Source: Candidatus Methanofastidiosum methylothiophilum (GTDB taxonomy: Archaea; Methanobacteriota_B; Thermococci; Methanofastidiosales; Methanofastidiosaceae). From it: DNA of 8,368 nt. Below the pieces are notes generated by a model. That model was not told the origin of the DNA, did no database searches, and worked only from the letters and a program-made list of their open reading frames with translations. The stretch lies in contig LNGD01000069.1 of assembly GCA_001587675.1 (NCBI GenBank), positions 1 to 8,368 on the forward strand, read 5' to 3'. Shown here piece by piece: positions 1 through 5,475 of this stretch (the stretch's first letter is position 1; each line of letters opens with the position of its first letter). The position numbers and the translations under genes were made by a program.

Positions 1-28
1 ATAAGACACTCATTTTAATATAGGTTAT

Positions 29-373
29 ATGAATCTTATTTGGATATTTTCTTTAATGACTATTATTTTAAAAACAGGATTTATTGCATATAGACAAAAT
101 TCTGTTAGGCCAGGACTAAGGCCAAAAAAAGGAGATGGAATATTATTCGGTATTATTATAGGAATAGTAATTGGTATATTCATTAGTACAGTATTTAATC
201 ATTTTGTATTCGTCATAATTGGGATAGCTTTTGGCCATTACATTGGTCTTATTATTGAATCTTTGGCATGTCCAACTTCTTCCAGTGAAATAGTCTCTTA
301 TAGAAAGTATTCCCTTGTAGGTACTATTGCAGCTATAGCAAGTATACTATATGCGGCTTTGTCAATCGAATAA
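29..373 (+). CDS. Small four-helix membrane protein, unknown function
   Basis: This 114-residue integral membrane protein belongs to no family I recognise. Hydrophobic segments lie at about residues 2-20, 38-56, 58-79 and 95-112. A basic, proline-containing loop (about 21-37) separates the first two. Segments 2 and 3 are rich in Gly and Ile with small-xxx-small spacing (GIIIGIVIG, GIAFG), which usually favours tight helix packing. The ATG at 29 is the first one after an in-frame stop at 2-4. No Shine-Dalgarno is visible and the window starts too close to judge the promoter. The gene converges on the response regulator at 441. Its helix layout resembles that of the protein at 1515-1901 on the other side of the regulator, so the two may be related. 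That it is a real protein is likely; its function is unknown. Confidence 0.7.
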   Translation: MNLIWIFSLMTIILKTGFIAYRQNSVRPGLRPKKGDGILFGIIIGIVIGIFISTVFNHFVFVIIGIAFGHYIGLIIESLACPTSSSEIVSYRKYSLVGTIAAIASILYAALSIE

Positions 374-440
374 TGAATATTTTGTTAGATTTAGGACTCT
401 GCATAAAGATAATTTCTTATTTCAAAAGAGAATAATCAAT

Positions 441-1433
441 TTATTTTGGAATTTTGAATATACAGTACTCATGCCCCATTGCTTTACATTGTATCTGTTC
501 AACTTTTTCAGGTTTGCCAGTTGCCCATTTAATTACTTCTTCATAGAAACCTATCGGGGTGTAACAGATAGGTTTAGTAGATGTCAAACCTTTGCAGTAG
601 GGGCATAAAGGTAGTTTAACATAAAAATTCTCTTCGTCTTCTTCCAGGATATGTGGATTTCCAAATATCTCTTCAAGTCTTTTCAATACTTTTGTTAAGA
701 TGAATTTCTTCTTTTTGTTTTCAGACATTAATTTCATTGCTACTCCCGCTACACCAAAAAGAGTTGGATTATCCTCAAGTGAATGTTTAAATCCGGCCTT
801 ACCGCAAATATAAAGTATCGGCTTTGCTCCTTTCTCTCCAAGTATGTAGAATACATTCTGTATAATCTTTGTGTACTCATCTCTTGTTATTGAAGGCGAA
901 TCATCATAAGGAGGCAGATTTCCAATGTACCTATCCAATCCTGATCTTTTTAATAAAATTTTAAGAGAGCCTTCGCCCATGTTTTCAATGACAGCATCAA
1001 ATGCAATTCTTGTTAGAGAAGATGGAATATTATTACTTCCTTCAAGGTTAATTTGGGCTTGGCTTTCTATTGAAGATATAGGTTGCGTTAAATCATGTAT
1101 TAAAGTGAATAGTTCCTTAACTATGAAAGGTTTTTGAACAAGAGTCGAAGCTCCAGCTTCCAACACATCTTTTAATTTTTCACCGTAAGCTGAAACTGCA
1201 ATAACAATGGTATCTGGAGATTTATTCTTAATGTACTTTGTAACTTCAATTCCTGAAATATCTAGTAAATGGATATCCATAATGGCAATTTCTGGGTTTT
1301 CTCGATCAAAAATTTCTATGGCGTCTTTACCAGTAGCAGCAGTTAAGACTTTGAATTCGTCGTGTAACATCTCATCATAAAGAACAATAAGTTCACTCTC
1401 ATCTTCAACAACAAGAATTTTTTTGGCATGCAT
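441..1433 (-). CDS. Response regulator: receiver domain fused to V4R (4-vinyl reductase) domain
   Basis: This 330-residue cytoplasmic protein has two domains. Residues 4-118 form a CheY-like receiver: acidic pocket E10/D11/E12, phospho-acceptor D53 in IMDIH, switch residue S81 and invariant lysine K101 in the QKPF motif. Residues about 140-330 match the V4R type of small-molecule-binding domain. They run from an NMGEGSLKILL start and a GLDRYIGNLPP segment to a Cys-rich C-terminal part with C277, C280, C290, C316 and C324. The ending CKAMGHEYCIF is typical of V4R domains, which bind hydrophobic ligands or metal. No helix-turn-helix is visible, so output is probably by protein contact or ligand sensing rather than direct DNA binding. 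No partner histidine kinase lies in the window. A TATA-like box at 1451-1460 is about 25 bp from the ATG at 1433, suggesting a leaderless mRNA. Domain identity is secure; pathway and ligand are unknown. Confidence 0.88.
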   Translation of the reverse strand: MHAKKILVVEDESELIVLYDEMLHDEFKVLTAATGKDAIEIFDRENPEIAIMDIHLLDISGIEVTKYIKNKSPDTIVIAVSAYGEKLKDVLEAGASTLVQKPFIVKELFTLIHDLTQPISSIESQAQINLEGSNNIPSSLTRIAFDAVIENMGEGSLKILLKRSGLDRYIGNLPPYDDSPSITRDEYTKIIQNVFYILGEKGAKPILYICGKAGFKHSLEDNPTLFGVAGVAMKLMSENKKKKFILTKVLKRLEEIFGNPHILEEDEENFYVKLPLCPYCKGLTSTKPICYTPIGFYEEVIKWATGKPEKVEQIQCKAMGHEYCIFKIPK

Positions 1434-1448
1434 TATGTAAGAATTTAT

Positions 1449-1494
1449 AAGTATAAATAGATTTGGTTTATTTTTAACCAGTACACTTTTAAAA
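1449..1494. promoter_or_regulatory. Divergent promoter region for the response regulator and the membrane protein at 1515
   Basis: This short intergenic stretch carries two TATA-like boxes. The box at 1451-1460, read on the minus strand as CTATTTATAC, is about 25 bp upstream of the regulator ATG (1433). The box TTTTAAAA at 1487-1494 on the plus strand is centred about 25 bp upstream of an ATG at 1515. Both spacings fit leaderless archaeal transcription. The assignment rests on spacing and base composition only. Confidence 0.5.
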
Positions 1495-1514
1495 AAGACT
1501 TGCTAACTATCTTT

Positions 1515-1901
1515 ATGACAGATATCCAAAATATTTCTTTGATTATTGGCGCAATGGTAGTCATGATGGGCGTCTATATGTTATTATCCCTTATGCGAAT
1601 TCCAATTAGAGAAGACAAAGACGCTTTAGTTCCAGAGAAAGTTGGATTTACTAAATCTATGGTATTCTGGCTGATTGTAGGTATCTCTTTAGGGATTTTG
1701 TATGGGCAAACTGTATTCAAAAGCTTCTTTCTTGGAATACCGGCAGGAATTGGAATTGGTCTTTCAATGGCAGTTTCATTTGGCGGATTAAGTAAGCCTA
1801 AAACTATGGGACAATTAAAAATGATGAAGAACCTATTGATCGCAAGCATGGTATTTTTGATTGTAGGAATAGGTCTTTTCTTGATACTATTAAGTCAGTA
1901 A
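1515..1901 (+). CDS. Small four-helix membrane protein, unknown function
   Basis: This 128-residue membrane protein has hydrophobic segments at about 7-27, 48-66, 69-90 and 107-126. An acidic and basic loop (28-47) separates helices 1 and 2. Helices 2 and 3 are Gly-rich (GISLG, GIPAGIGIG) and a KPKTMGQLKMMKN loop precedes helix 4. I do not recognise a family. The frame also has a TTG at 1500, but I prefer the ATG at 1515. A TTTTAAAA box is centred about 25 bp before that ATG, matching the leaderless pattern in this window, and no Shine-Dalgarno supports either start. The gene diverges from the V4R response regulator, and its stop lies 1 bp from the restored stop of the convergent DUF3795 gene. 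The helix order, loop position and a shared TVF..F stretch recall the protein at 29-373. Paralogy is possible but unproven. Confidence 0.7.
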   Translation: MTDIQNISLIIGAMVVMMGVYMLLSLMRIPIREDKDALVPEKVGFTKSMVFWLIVGISLGILYGQTVFKSFFLGIPAGIGIGLSMAVSFGGLSKPKTMGQLKMMKNLLIASMVFLIVGIGLFLILLSQ

Positions 1902-1902
1902 T

Positions 1903-2246
1903 CTAATCATATTTACCATATGCATTTTTCCATTTATCCGATATTTTTATGAATTTAGCATAATCATTCTCTCGGATAAATTCTATTGCTTGCTTGTATT
2001 TTTTATACTTATATCCATTTTGTTGTAAAATCCTTGAATTATTTCACAAGAAAGATAATTTAGGCAATCCCCACAGATTTGATAATTTTTAGTCATAGAG
2101 CATACTTTTATCGCACATTTAGCCTTTTCAATGTCTCGTTTTCCTGTATCATATCCCAATTTACAACCACGACAACTTTTATCTATTAATGCCTGACAAG
2201 TCTTGCAATAAGCCCCACAACATCCAATATAGTTAACAGAATTCAT
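1903..2246 (-). pseudogene. DUF3795-family cysteine-rich protein, frameshifted near the C-terminus
   Basis: The N-terminal part has the DUF3795 cysteine pattern. With ATG at 2246 as start, it shows GCCGAYCKTC (C9, C10, C14, C17), CRGC (C25, C28), C44, C49, CGDC (C58, C61) and C67. The family is uncharacterised and presumably binds metal. As written, the frame stops at 1983-1985 after a poorly matching tail. The -1 frame remains open to a stop at 1903-1905 and encodes a plausible family C-terminus, including KQAIEFIREND and ISDKWKNAYGKYD. Restoring one A in the A4 run at 2018-2021 (T4 on the plus strand) joins the halves as FYNKNGYKYKKYKQ and gives 114 residues. This is a single-base deletion in a homopolymer, either a real mutation or a sequencing error. 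A TTG at 2258 gives four more residues, but the ATG has an A/T box about 26 bp upstream. Family identity is fairly sure and the frameshift very likely. Confidence 0.78.
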
Positions 2247-2264
2247 TTCTTTACCCAACGAGAC

Positions 2265-2293
2265 TATTTATTTTAATTAATATCTTTAAATAA
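2265..2293. promoter_or_regulatory. Divergent A/T-rich promoter region between DUF3795 gene and the decayed ORF
   Basis: An almost pure A/T stretch lies between two divergent genes. On the plus strand it contains TTTAAATA at 2285-2292, which would place a start near 2313, just before the ATG at 2324. On the minus strand the A/T tract around 2268-2275 is about 26 bp before the ATG at 2246. Both boxes are guesses from position and composition. Confidence 0.35.
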
Positions 2294-2323
2294 TTACTGA
2301 AATACTGTCTGTAGACGAACATT

Positions 2324-2607
2324 ATGATTAACAAAATAATTAAGTATTGTATAGTTATCTTGGCATTGTGCGGGATTACTAATCTTAGTTTACAATTCCA
2401 ATACTATCCTAGGCAGAGATTTAAGATTTGGCGATGCTAATGTTAATTATTACAAAGTATTTCCTTATAAAGATATATTCGCTTCTGACAATTCTTATAA
2501 TTTTGAATGGTCAATCTAATGAAAGTGACCTTTTTGATGGCGCAATAATAAGATTGGAGAAAGAGTATGGCATAGATACAAAATATACGGAAGAATATTA
2601 TTACTAA
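2324..2607 (+). pseudogene. Decayed gene for a small secreted or membrane-anchored protein (two frameshifts)
   Basis: Three overlapping plus-strand reading frames read as parts of one protein. The first, from ATG 2324, gives a basic start and hydrophobic stretch (INKIIKYCIVILALCG) like a signal peptide or anchor, and stops at 2438. The second, shifted by +1 and useful from about 2400, encodes GRDLRFGDANVNYYK and PYKDIFASDNSYNFEW, and stops at 2517. The third, shifted by +1 again from about 2509, encodes NESDLFDGAIIRLEKEYGID and ends in YTEEYYY at 2607. Removing one base near 2398 and one near 2511 gives a continuous protein of about 93 residues. The later segments have the mixed polar composition of real coding sequence. 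I do not recognise a family. The alternative is an intact 55-codon ORF in the third frame (ATG 2440 to 2607) with a hydrophobic N-terminus. Part of its hydrophobicity may only reflect A/T-rich sequence read out of frame. Confidence 0.45.
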
Positions 2608-2621
2608 ATCCTTATCGTAAG

Positions 2622-2629
2622 ATTTATAC
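2622..2629 (+). promoter_or_regulatory. TATA-like box for the gene at 2658
   Basis: The sequence ATTTATAC is centred about 32 bp before the ATG at 2658, implying a leader of only a few bases. No Shine-Dalgarno precedes that ATG. The call rests on sequence and spacing only. Confidence 0.45.
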
Positions 2630-2657
2630 ACTAGAAATTCTTATCTGCTACGATATT

Positions 2658-3128
2658 ATGAAAGATGAAGAATGTTGCCCAAAATTTGACCCAAAATCGT
2701 GGGATGGAAAGATATTTGAGTGGAAAAATAAAAAATTTGTGAAGGGCAGAGTATTTACTCTTTTTTTTATACCGATAAATTTTGGCAGTGTTATAAAGAG
2801 ATTAACTGAGAAGGTAGAAAAAGCTAATGCAAAAATGCCAGATTCTCTTTGCCTTTCAGATCATACTTCAAAATTTAATATGAATTTATATCTTGCTGTT
2901 GACAAAGAAATCCCTAATGCAGAAAATATCACTCTCAGTGGAAAGTTCTTGAGTAAAGTATATGAAGGCCCATTTGAAGACACCGGAAAATGGTGTGAAG
3001 ATTTTAAAGAGTACGCCAAGAAAAAGAAACTAGAGATCAAGAAATGGTATATGTGGTATACTACTTGCCCAAAATGTGCTAAAAAATATGGAAAGAACTA
3101 TGTTGCAGTGATTGCCGAGGTCAACTAA
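2658..3128 (+). CDS. Conserved protein with CCPKF / CPKC motifs (family often labelled only 'hydrolase')
   Basis: This 156-residue soluble protein appears full length. It starts with CCPKFDPKSWDGK (C6, C7), has a middle with NFGSVIKRL, LYLAVDKEIP and LSGKFLSKVYEGPF, and ends with YTTCPKCAKKYGKNYVA (C137, C140). I recognise this combination from a conserved family of bacterial and archaeal proteins often annotated as 'hydrolase' without biochemical support. The F..KVYEGPF..TGKW segment recalls GyrI-like ligand-binding proteins, but that is a guess from pattern. The paired cysteines at both ends could bind a metal or form a redox pair. The gene lies 41 bp upstream of the flavodoxin-like gene on the same strand, but each has its own TATA-like box. 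The call is firm for a real conserved protein and weak for function. Confidence 0.75.
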   Translation: MKDEECCPKFDPKSWDGKIFEWKNKKFVKGRVFTLFFIPINFGSVIKRLTEKVEKANAKMPDSLCLSDHTSKFNMNLYLAVDKEIPNAENITLSGKFLSKVYEGPFEDTGKWCEDFKEYAKKKKLEIKKWYMWYTTCPKCAKKYGKNYVAVIAEVN

Positions 3129-3141
3129 TAAATTATTCTAG

Positions 3142-3148
3142 TTTTATA
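3142..3148 (+). promoter_or_regulatory. TATA-like box for the flavodoxin-like gene
   Basis: The sequence TTTTATA is centred 25 bp before the ATG at 3170, the spacing expected for a leaderless archaeal transcript. An AAAGGGA stretch closer to the ATG is a poor Shine-Dalgarno match. The box suggests the flavodoxin-like gene can be transcribed separately from the gene upstream. Confidence 0.5.
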
Positions 3149-3169
3149 GTAATAATAAAGGGATATATT

Positions 3170-3634
3170 ATGAAAATCGGATTAATAGTTTATTCAAAAA
3201 CTGGAAATACTTATGAAGTTTCCCAGAAACTTGAGAAAAATCTTTCGGAAGCAGGGCATTCAGTTAATATTGAAAGAATAGAAATAGATGATGAAAATCA
3301 GAGGGATTTAAGTAAAATCCGGGTTAAGTCTCCTCCAGGCATATCAAAATACGAAGCCATTATTTTTGGCGCACCTGTAAATGCATTCTCGCTTTGTCCT
3401 GAGATGACAGTTTATATGTCCCAACTTCCAACACTAAAAGGTAAAAAGATTGCATGCTTTGTAACAAAGGGATTACCTTTAGCTGGCACAGGAGGTAATC
3501 AGGCAATCTCTAAGATGAAGAACTTATGTGAGTCTAAGGGAGGAAGTGTCAGCGGTACAGGGATTGTTATATGGAACAAAGACCGCGATAAACAGATAAC
3601 AAATATGGCTGATGAGTTCAATAAACTGTTTTAA
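3170..3634 (+). CDS. Flavodoxin-like protein
   Basis: This 154-residue cytoplasmic protein has the flavodoxin fold and is expected to bind FMN and carry electrons or act as a small flavin reductase. The first strand and phosphate loop are IGLIVYSKTGNT (residues 3-14), with SKTGNT as the FMN phosphate-binding loop. The second flavin loop is probably IIFGAPVNAFSLCPEM (64-79), and the third KIACFVTKGLPLAGTGG (93-109). The length is normal for a short-chain flavodoxin. C76 and C96 are near the likely flavin site but I assign them no role. The gene follows the CCPKF/CPKC protein in tandem. A functional link as a redox pair is possible but not shown. It ends just before a pyrimidine-rich tract that probably terminates transcription. 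Confidence 0.88.
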   Translation: MKIGLIVYSKTGNTYEVSQKLEKNLSEAGHSVNIERIEIDDENQRDLSKIRVKSPPGISKYEAIIFGAPVNAFSLCPEMTVYMSQLPTLKGKKIACFVTKGLPLAGTGGNQAISKMKNLCESKGGSVSGTGIVIWNKDRDKQITNMADEFNKLF

Positions 3635-3636
3635 TA

Positions 3637-3680
3637 CCTTTTGTTTCCATTTTACTTATTTCTTTTACCATTCTTTCTAT
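3637..3680 (+). terminator. T-rich archaeal-type terminator after the flavodoxin-like gene
   Basis: Directly after the stop codon, the plus strand carries several T runs in a pyrimidine-rich tract (CCTTTTGTTTCC, CATTTTAC, TTTCTTTTACC, TTCTTTC). Repeated T tracts without a hairpin are the usual intrinsic termination signal in archaea. Confidence 0.55.
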
Positions 3681-3712
3681 TACGTTATAGGAAAATTAAT
3701 TATCTAACGTAA
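3680..3712. repeat. 8-bp perfect inverted repeat TTACGTTA / TAACGTAA
   Basis: TTACGTTA at 3680-3687 and TAACGTAA at 3705-3712 are perfect inverse copies separated by 17 bases. They lie between the two convergent genes, after the T-rich terminator. The arms could form a weak hairpin or bind a dimeric protein. The 8-mer CTAACGTA of the right arm (3704-3711) also occurs at 5181-5188, on the other side of the transporter gene. Confidence 0.4.
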
Positions 3713-3778
3713 AATGAATATTTGTACAAATGTTTCTTAATCTTTGAGCTCTTCTTTAAATCCGTCGCTTCTTATAAA

Positions 3779-3797
3779 GAAAAAATAATAAAAATTT
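3779..3797 (-). terminator. Oligo-T terminator after the MFS transporter gene
   Basis: On the minus strand just past the transporter stop codon there are T5 and T6 runs (A5 and A6 on the plus strand at 3791-3795 and 3781-3786). The position and composition fit an archaeal oligo-T terminator. Confidence 0.5.
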
Positions 3798-3800
3798 GAA

Positions 3801-5069
3801 TTAAGCTGATTTTTTTACGGGCTGCTTTAGCATTACCAAAGCAAGAACTATTCCTACTCCAGCTAAACCTGCTACAATTAAGAAGAATGGCTGGAATGCC
3901 CCTAAGATATCCTTTGCCTGTGCAGATACTATTCCACCGATGATGGCACCAGCACCGTATGCAGTATAAACAAGTCCATAATTCTTAGCATTGTCCTTCA
4001 TTCCAAAATAAATTGCAGTGGCAGTTGGAGCTATAGCAAGCCATCCGCCTAAGCATCCCCAAAGGATACAGAAACAGATAATATATGCCAAAACACTGCT
4101 GTAACCTGTGTACATGACTAAACATGCTATGATAATTAACATATATGTTATTATTGCAGTTATCTTTGGCGTGAGTTTATCTGTCAGGATTCCAAATATT
4201 GGTCTGCCGGCGCCATTAAATATGGCAAAAGGCAAGATAAGGGTAAAAATTAGATTATTCGCTACTTCAGAACTTAAACCAGCATTTGTAAACACTTCTT
4301 TTCCGACAGGTCCAGCAATTCCAATAGCTGTAAGTCCTGATAGCGCTCCGATTGTGTAGCAAATCCAAAGTCCCTTGAAGCTTGAAGTTTTTACCATCTG
4401 ATTTCTCATGAAATCAACTCGGGATGGGCCACTTGCAGTTGCAGTCATGCCTTTTGGCTTCCAACCTGCAGGGGGGAATCTTAACATAAGAGACAACACA
4501 ATGCTCATTATGATAAAAATAATTCCAAACATCTGCAAGATATTCATTATGCCTATACCCCTTCCCAGTAAAAATTTGGACGTGTAGGTAATTACCGCCG
4601 ACGAGAATCCGAATCCTAGCACTGTCAATCCAACAGCAAGCCCTCTTTTATCCGGAAACCACTGAGCTGAAGTTGTTATAGGTGCACCGTATGCAATCCC
4701 AACACCAATACCTCCAATAATTCCATATAATGGAATTAACATCAAGGGGGAGGTGGCAAAAGAGGCTGCGAGCCAACCTAATCCACAAAGCACTCCACCA
4801 ACCATACATACTTTTTTTGGCCCCATCTTCTGGATATACGGACCAGCCAATGGCATAAACATAGAGAAAAATGCTAAGAATACAATAAATGGCCAAGTCA
4901 TGTCCATAGCCGTAGGATTTAATCCTCTGGACTTGAAATAATCAAGCAATGGATTTCTCAAAACGCCATAAGCATAAATGGATCCAAAACACAAGTGGAG
5001 CATAATACCCACTATAACAATCGTCCATCTCCCACCAGGTGGTTCTTGAGACAATGCGTTTTTACTCAT
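3801..5069 (-). CDS. MFS transporter, oxalate/formate antiporter (OFA) family
   Basis: This 422-residue transporter of the major facilitator superfamily has about 12 membrane helices. The start RWTIVIVGIMLHLCFGSIYAYGV (14-36) resembles the first helix of OFA-family proteins. The GPYIQKMGPKKV loop (76-87) is the motif A position between helices 2 and 3. WFPDKRGLAVGL (137-148) is a strong family marker, and GRPIFGILTDKL (288-299) is the second motif A. A cytoplasmic loop at about 198-230 separates the two six-helix halves. OFA members move small carboxylates such as oxalate, formate, lactate or pyruvate; the substrate here cannot be read from sequence. The ATG is preceded by AAGGAGGT with an 8-base spacer, and a TATA-like box lies about 55 bp upstream. 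The mRNA therefore has a leader, unlike its neighbours. The gene is monocistronic with its own terminator. No catabolic partner gene is adjacent. Confidence 0.9.
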   Translation of the reverse strand: MSKNALSQEPPGGRWTIVIVGIMLHLCFGSIYAYGVLRNPLLDYFKSRGLNPTAMDMTWPFIVFLAFFSMFMPLAGPYIQKMGPKKVCMVGGVLCGLGWLAASFATSPLMLIPLYGIIGGIGVGIAYGAPITTSAQWFPDKRGLAVGLTVLGFGFSSAVITYTSKFLLGRGIGIMNILQMFGIIFIIMSIVLSLMLRFPPAGWKPKGMTATASGPSRVDFMRNQMVKTSSFKGLWICYTIGALSGLTAIGIAGPVGKEVFTNAGLSSEVANNLIFTLILPFAIFNGAGRPIFGILTDKLTPKITAIITYMLIIIACLVMYTGYSSVLAYIICFCILWGCLGGWLAIAPTATAIYFGMKDNAKNYGLVYTAYGAGAIIGGIVSAQAKDILGAFQPFFLIVAGLAGVGIVLALVMLKQPVKKSA

Positions 5070-5077
5070 AATTATAA

Positions 5078-5085
5078 ACCTCCTT
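5078..5085 (-). promoter_or_regulatory. Perfect Shine-Dalgarno of the MFS transporter gene
   Basis: Read on the minus strand this is AAGGAGGT, 8 bases before the ATG at 5069. It fixes the start codon and is the only strong ribosome-binding site I see in the window. Confidence 0.85.
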
Positions 5086-5120
5086 CAACAACTTAATCGA
5101 TATCTATCTATATTACTTGA

Positions 5121-5130
5121 ATATTTATAA
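5121..5130 (-). promoter_or_regulatory. TATA-like box of the MFS transporter promoter
   Basis: The minus strand reads TTATAAATAT, which would start transcription near 5100 and leave a leader of about 30 bases. That leader contains the Shine-Dalgarno at 5078-5085. The call is by sequence and spacing. Confidence 0.55.
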
Positions 5131-5165
5131 CCAGAAATATTCTTAGTAATGTGACCGATAAGTGT

Positions 5166-5185
5166 ACTAACTTTTTAAAACTAAC
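5166..5185. repeat. Direct repeat ACTAAC x2 upstream of the transporter promoter
   Basis: ACTAAC occurs at 5166-5171 and 5180-5185, with starts 14 bp apart and separated by an A/T tract. Both copies have GTAC next to them on their outer sides. The pair lies about 40 bp upstream of the transporter TATA box, where an activator might bind. The second copy belongs to CTAACGTA, also found in the inverted repeat downstream of the transporter. Confidence 0.35.
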
Positions 5186-5264
5186 GTACTATATTTCAGA
5201 AATACGCATAATATTATTTGAAGCATATCTGAACTCATTCCAATAAATTCTAAACTATTGCTCC

Positions 5265-5363
5265 ATGGGATATGAACTCTGGTATTTGTATGGCCCATTT
5301 ACGAGAGAGGCTGGTTGTCCCAGATGCAACGGTTCCAAAAAATTTAAAGAAATCGAATACTAA
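5265..5363 (+). CDS. Possible small protein with a CxxC motif (32 residues)
   Basis: ATG 5265 opens a 32-codon frame. It contains YLYGPFTREAGCPRCNG, with CPRC near residues 18-21, and ends in KKFKEIEY. The composition (many charged residues, Tyr, Gly and a Cys pair) is unlike the hydrophobic peptides that A/T-rich noncoding DNA tends to give. A T7 run at 5365-5371 begins one base after the stop and could be an oligo-T terminator. A weak A/T box (AATAAATT, about 5242-5249) is roughly 20 bp before the ATG, and there is no Shine-Dalgarno. The CxxC could bind zinc or act in thiol chemistry. It could also be the N-terminal remnant of a longer decayed gene. I do not recognise it. I see nothing convincing in the rest of the 5070-5475 gap beyond the transporter control region and this ORF. 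Confidence 0.4.
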   Translation: MGYELWYLYGPFTREAGCPRCNGSKKFKEIEY

Positions 5364-5364
5364 A

Positions 5365-5371
5365 TTTTTTT
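5365..5371 (+). terminator. T7 run just after the small CxxC ORF
   Basis: Seven T residues start one base past the stop codon at 5361-5363. This matches the oligo-T termination seen elsewhere in the window, but a run of this length can occur by chance in DNA so rich in A and T. Confidence 0.35.
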
Positions 5372-5475
5372 ACACAGTTCCAATGCTAAGATATTGGAGA
5401 AATTATTATTCAACTTGTCTAAATAACCTGGATAATGCATCCAAAAGGTGCTTATTAAATTTCTTATTATATTTA

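Noticed and set aside
1574..1849. 91-codon minus-strand frame opposite the membrane protein at 1515
   Set aside because: It lies wholly opposite a gene with a clear membrane-protein pattern and has no motif or start signal of its own, so I read it as an antisense shadow.
2013..2027. Programmed -1 frameshift site in the DUF3795 gene
   Set aside because: The codons AAC-AAA before the shift point do not form a standard slippery heptamer, and a one-base loss in an A run explains the data more simply.
2443..2631. 62-codon minus-strand frame opposite the decayed gene
   Set aside because: Its translation is rich in Ile, Tyr and Lys with no motif. The plus-strand frames give a more protein-like composition.
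3680..3712. Bacterial-type hairpin terminator formed by the TTACGTTA inverted repeat
   Set aside because: The arms are short and A/T-rich, the loop is 17 bases and no T run follows. The T-rich tract upstream is the better terminator.
4648..4896. 82-codon minus-strand frame inside the transporter gene
   Set aside because: It is an alternative frame of the MFS gene, which has strong family motifs across the same stretch.
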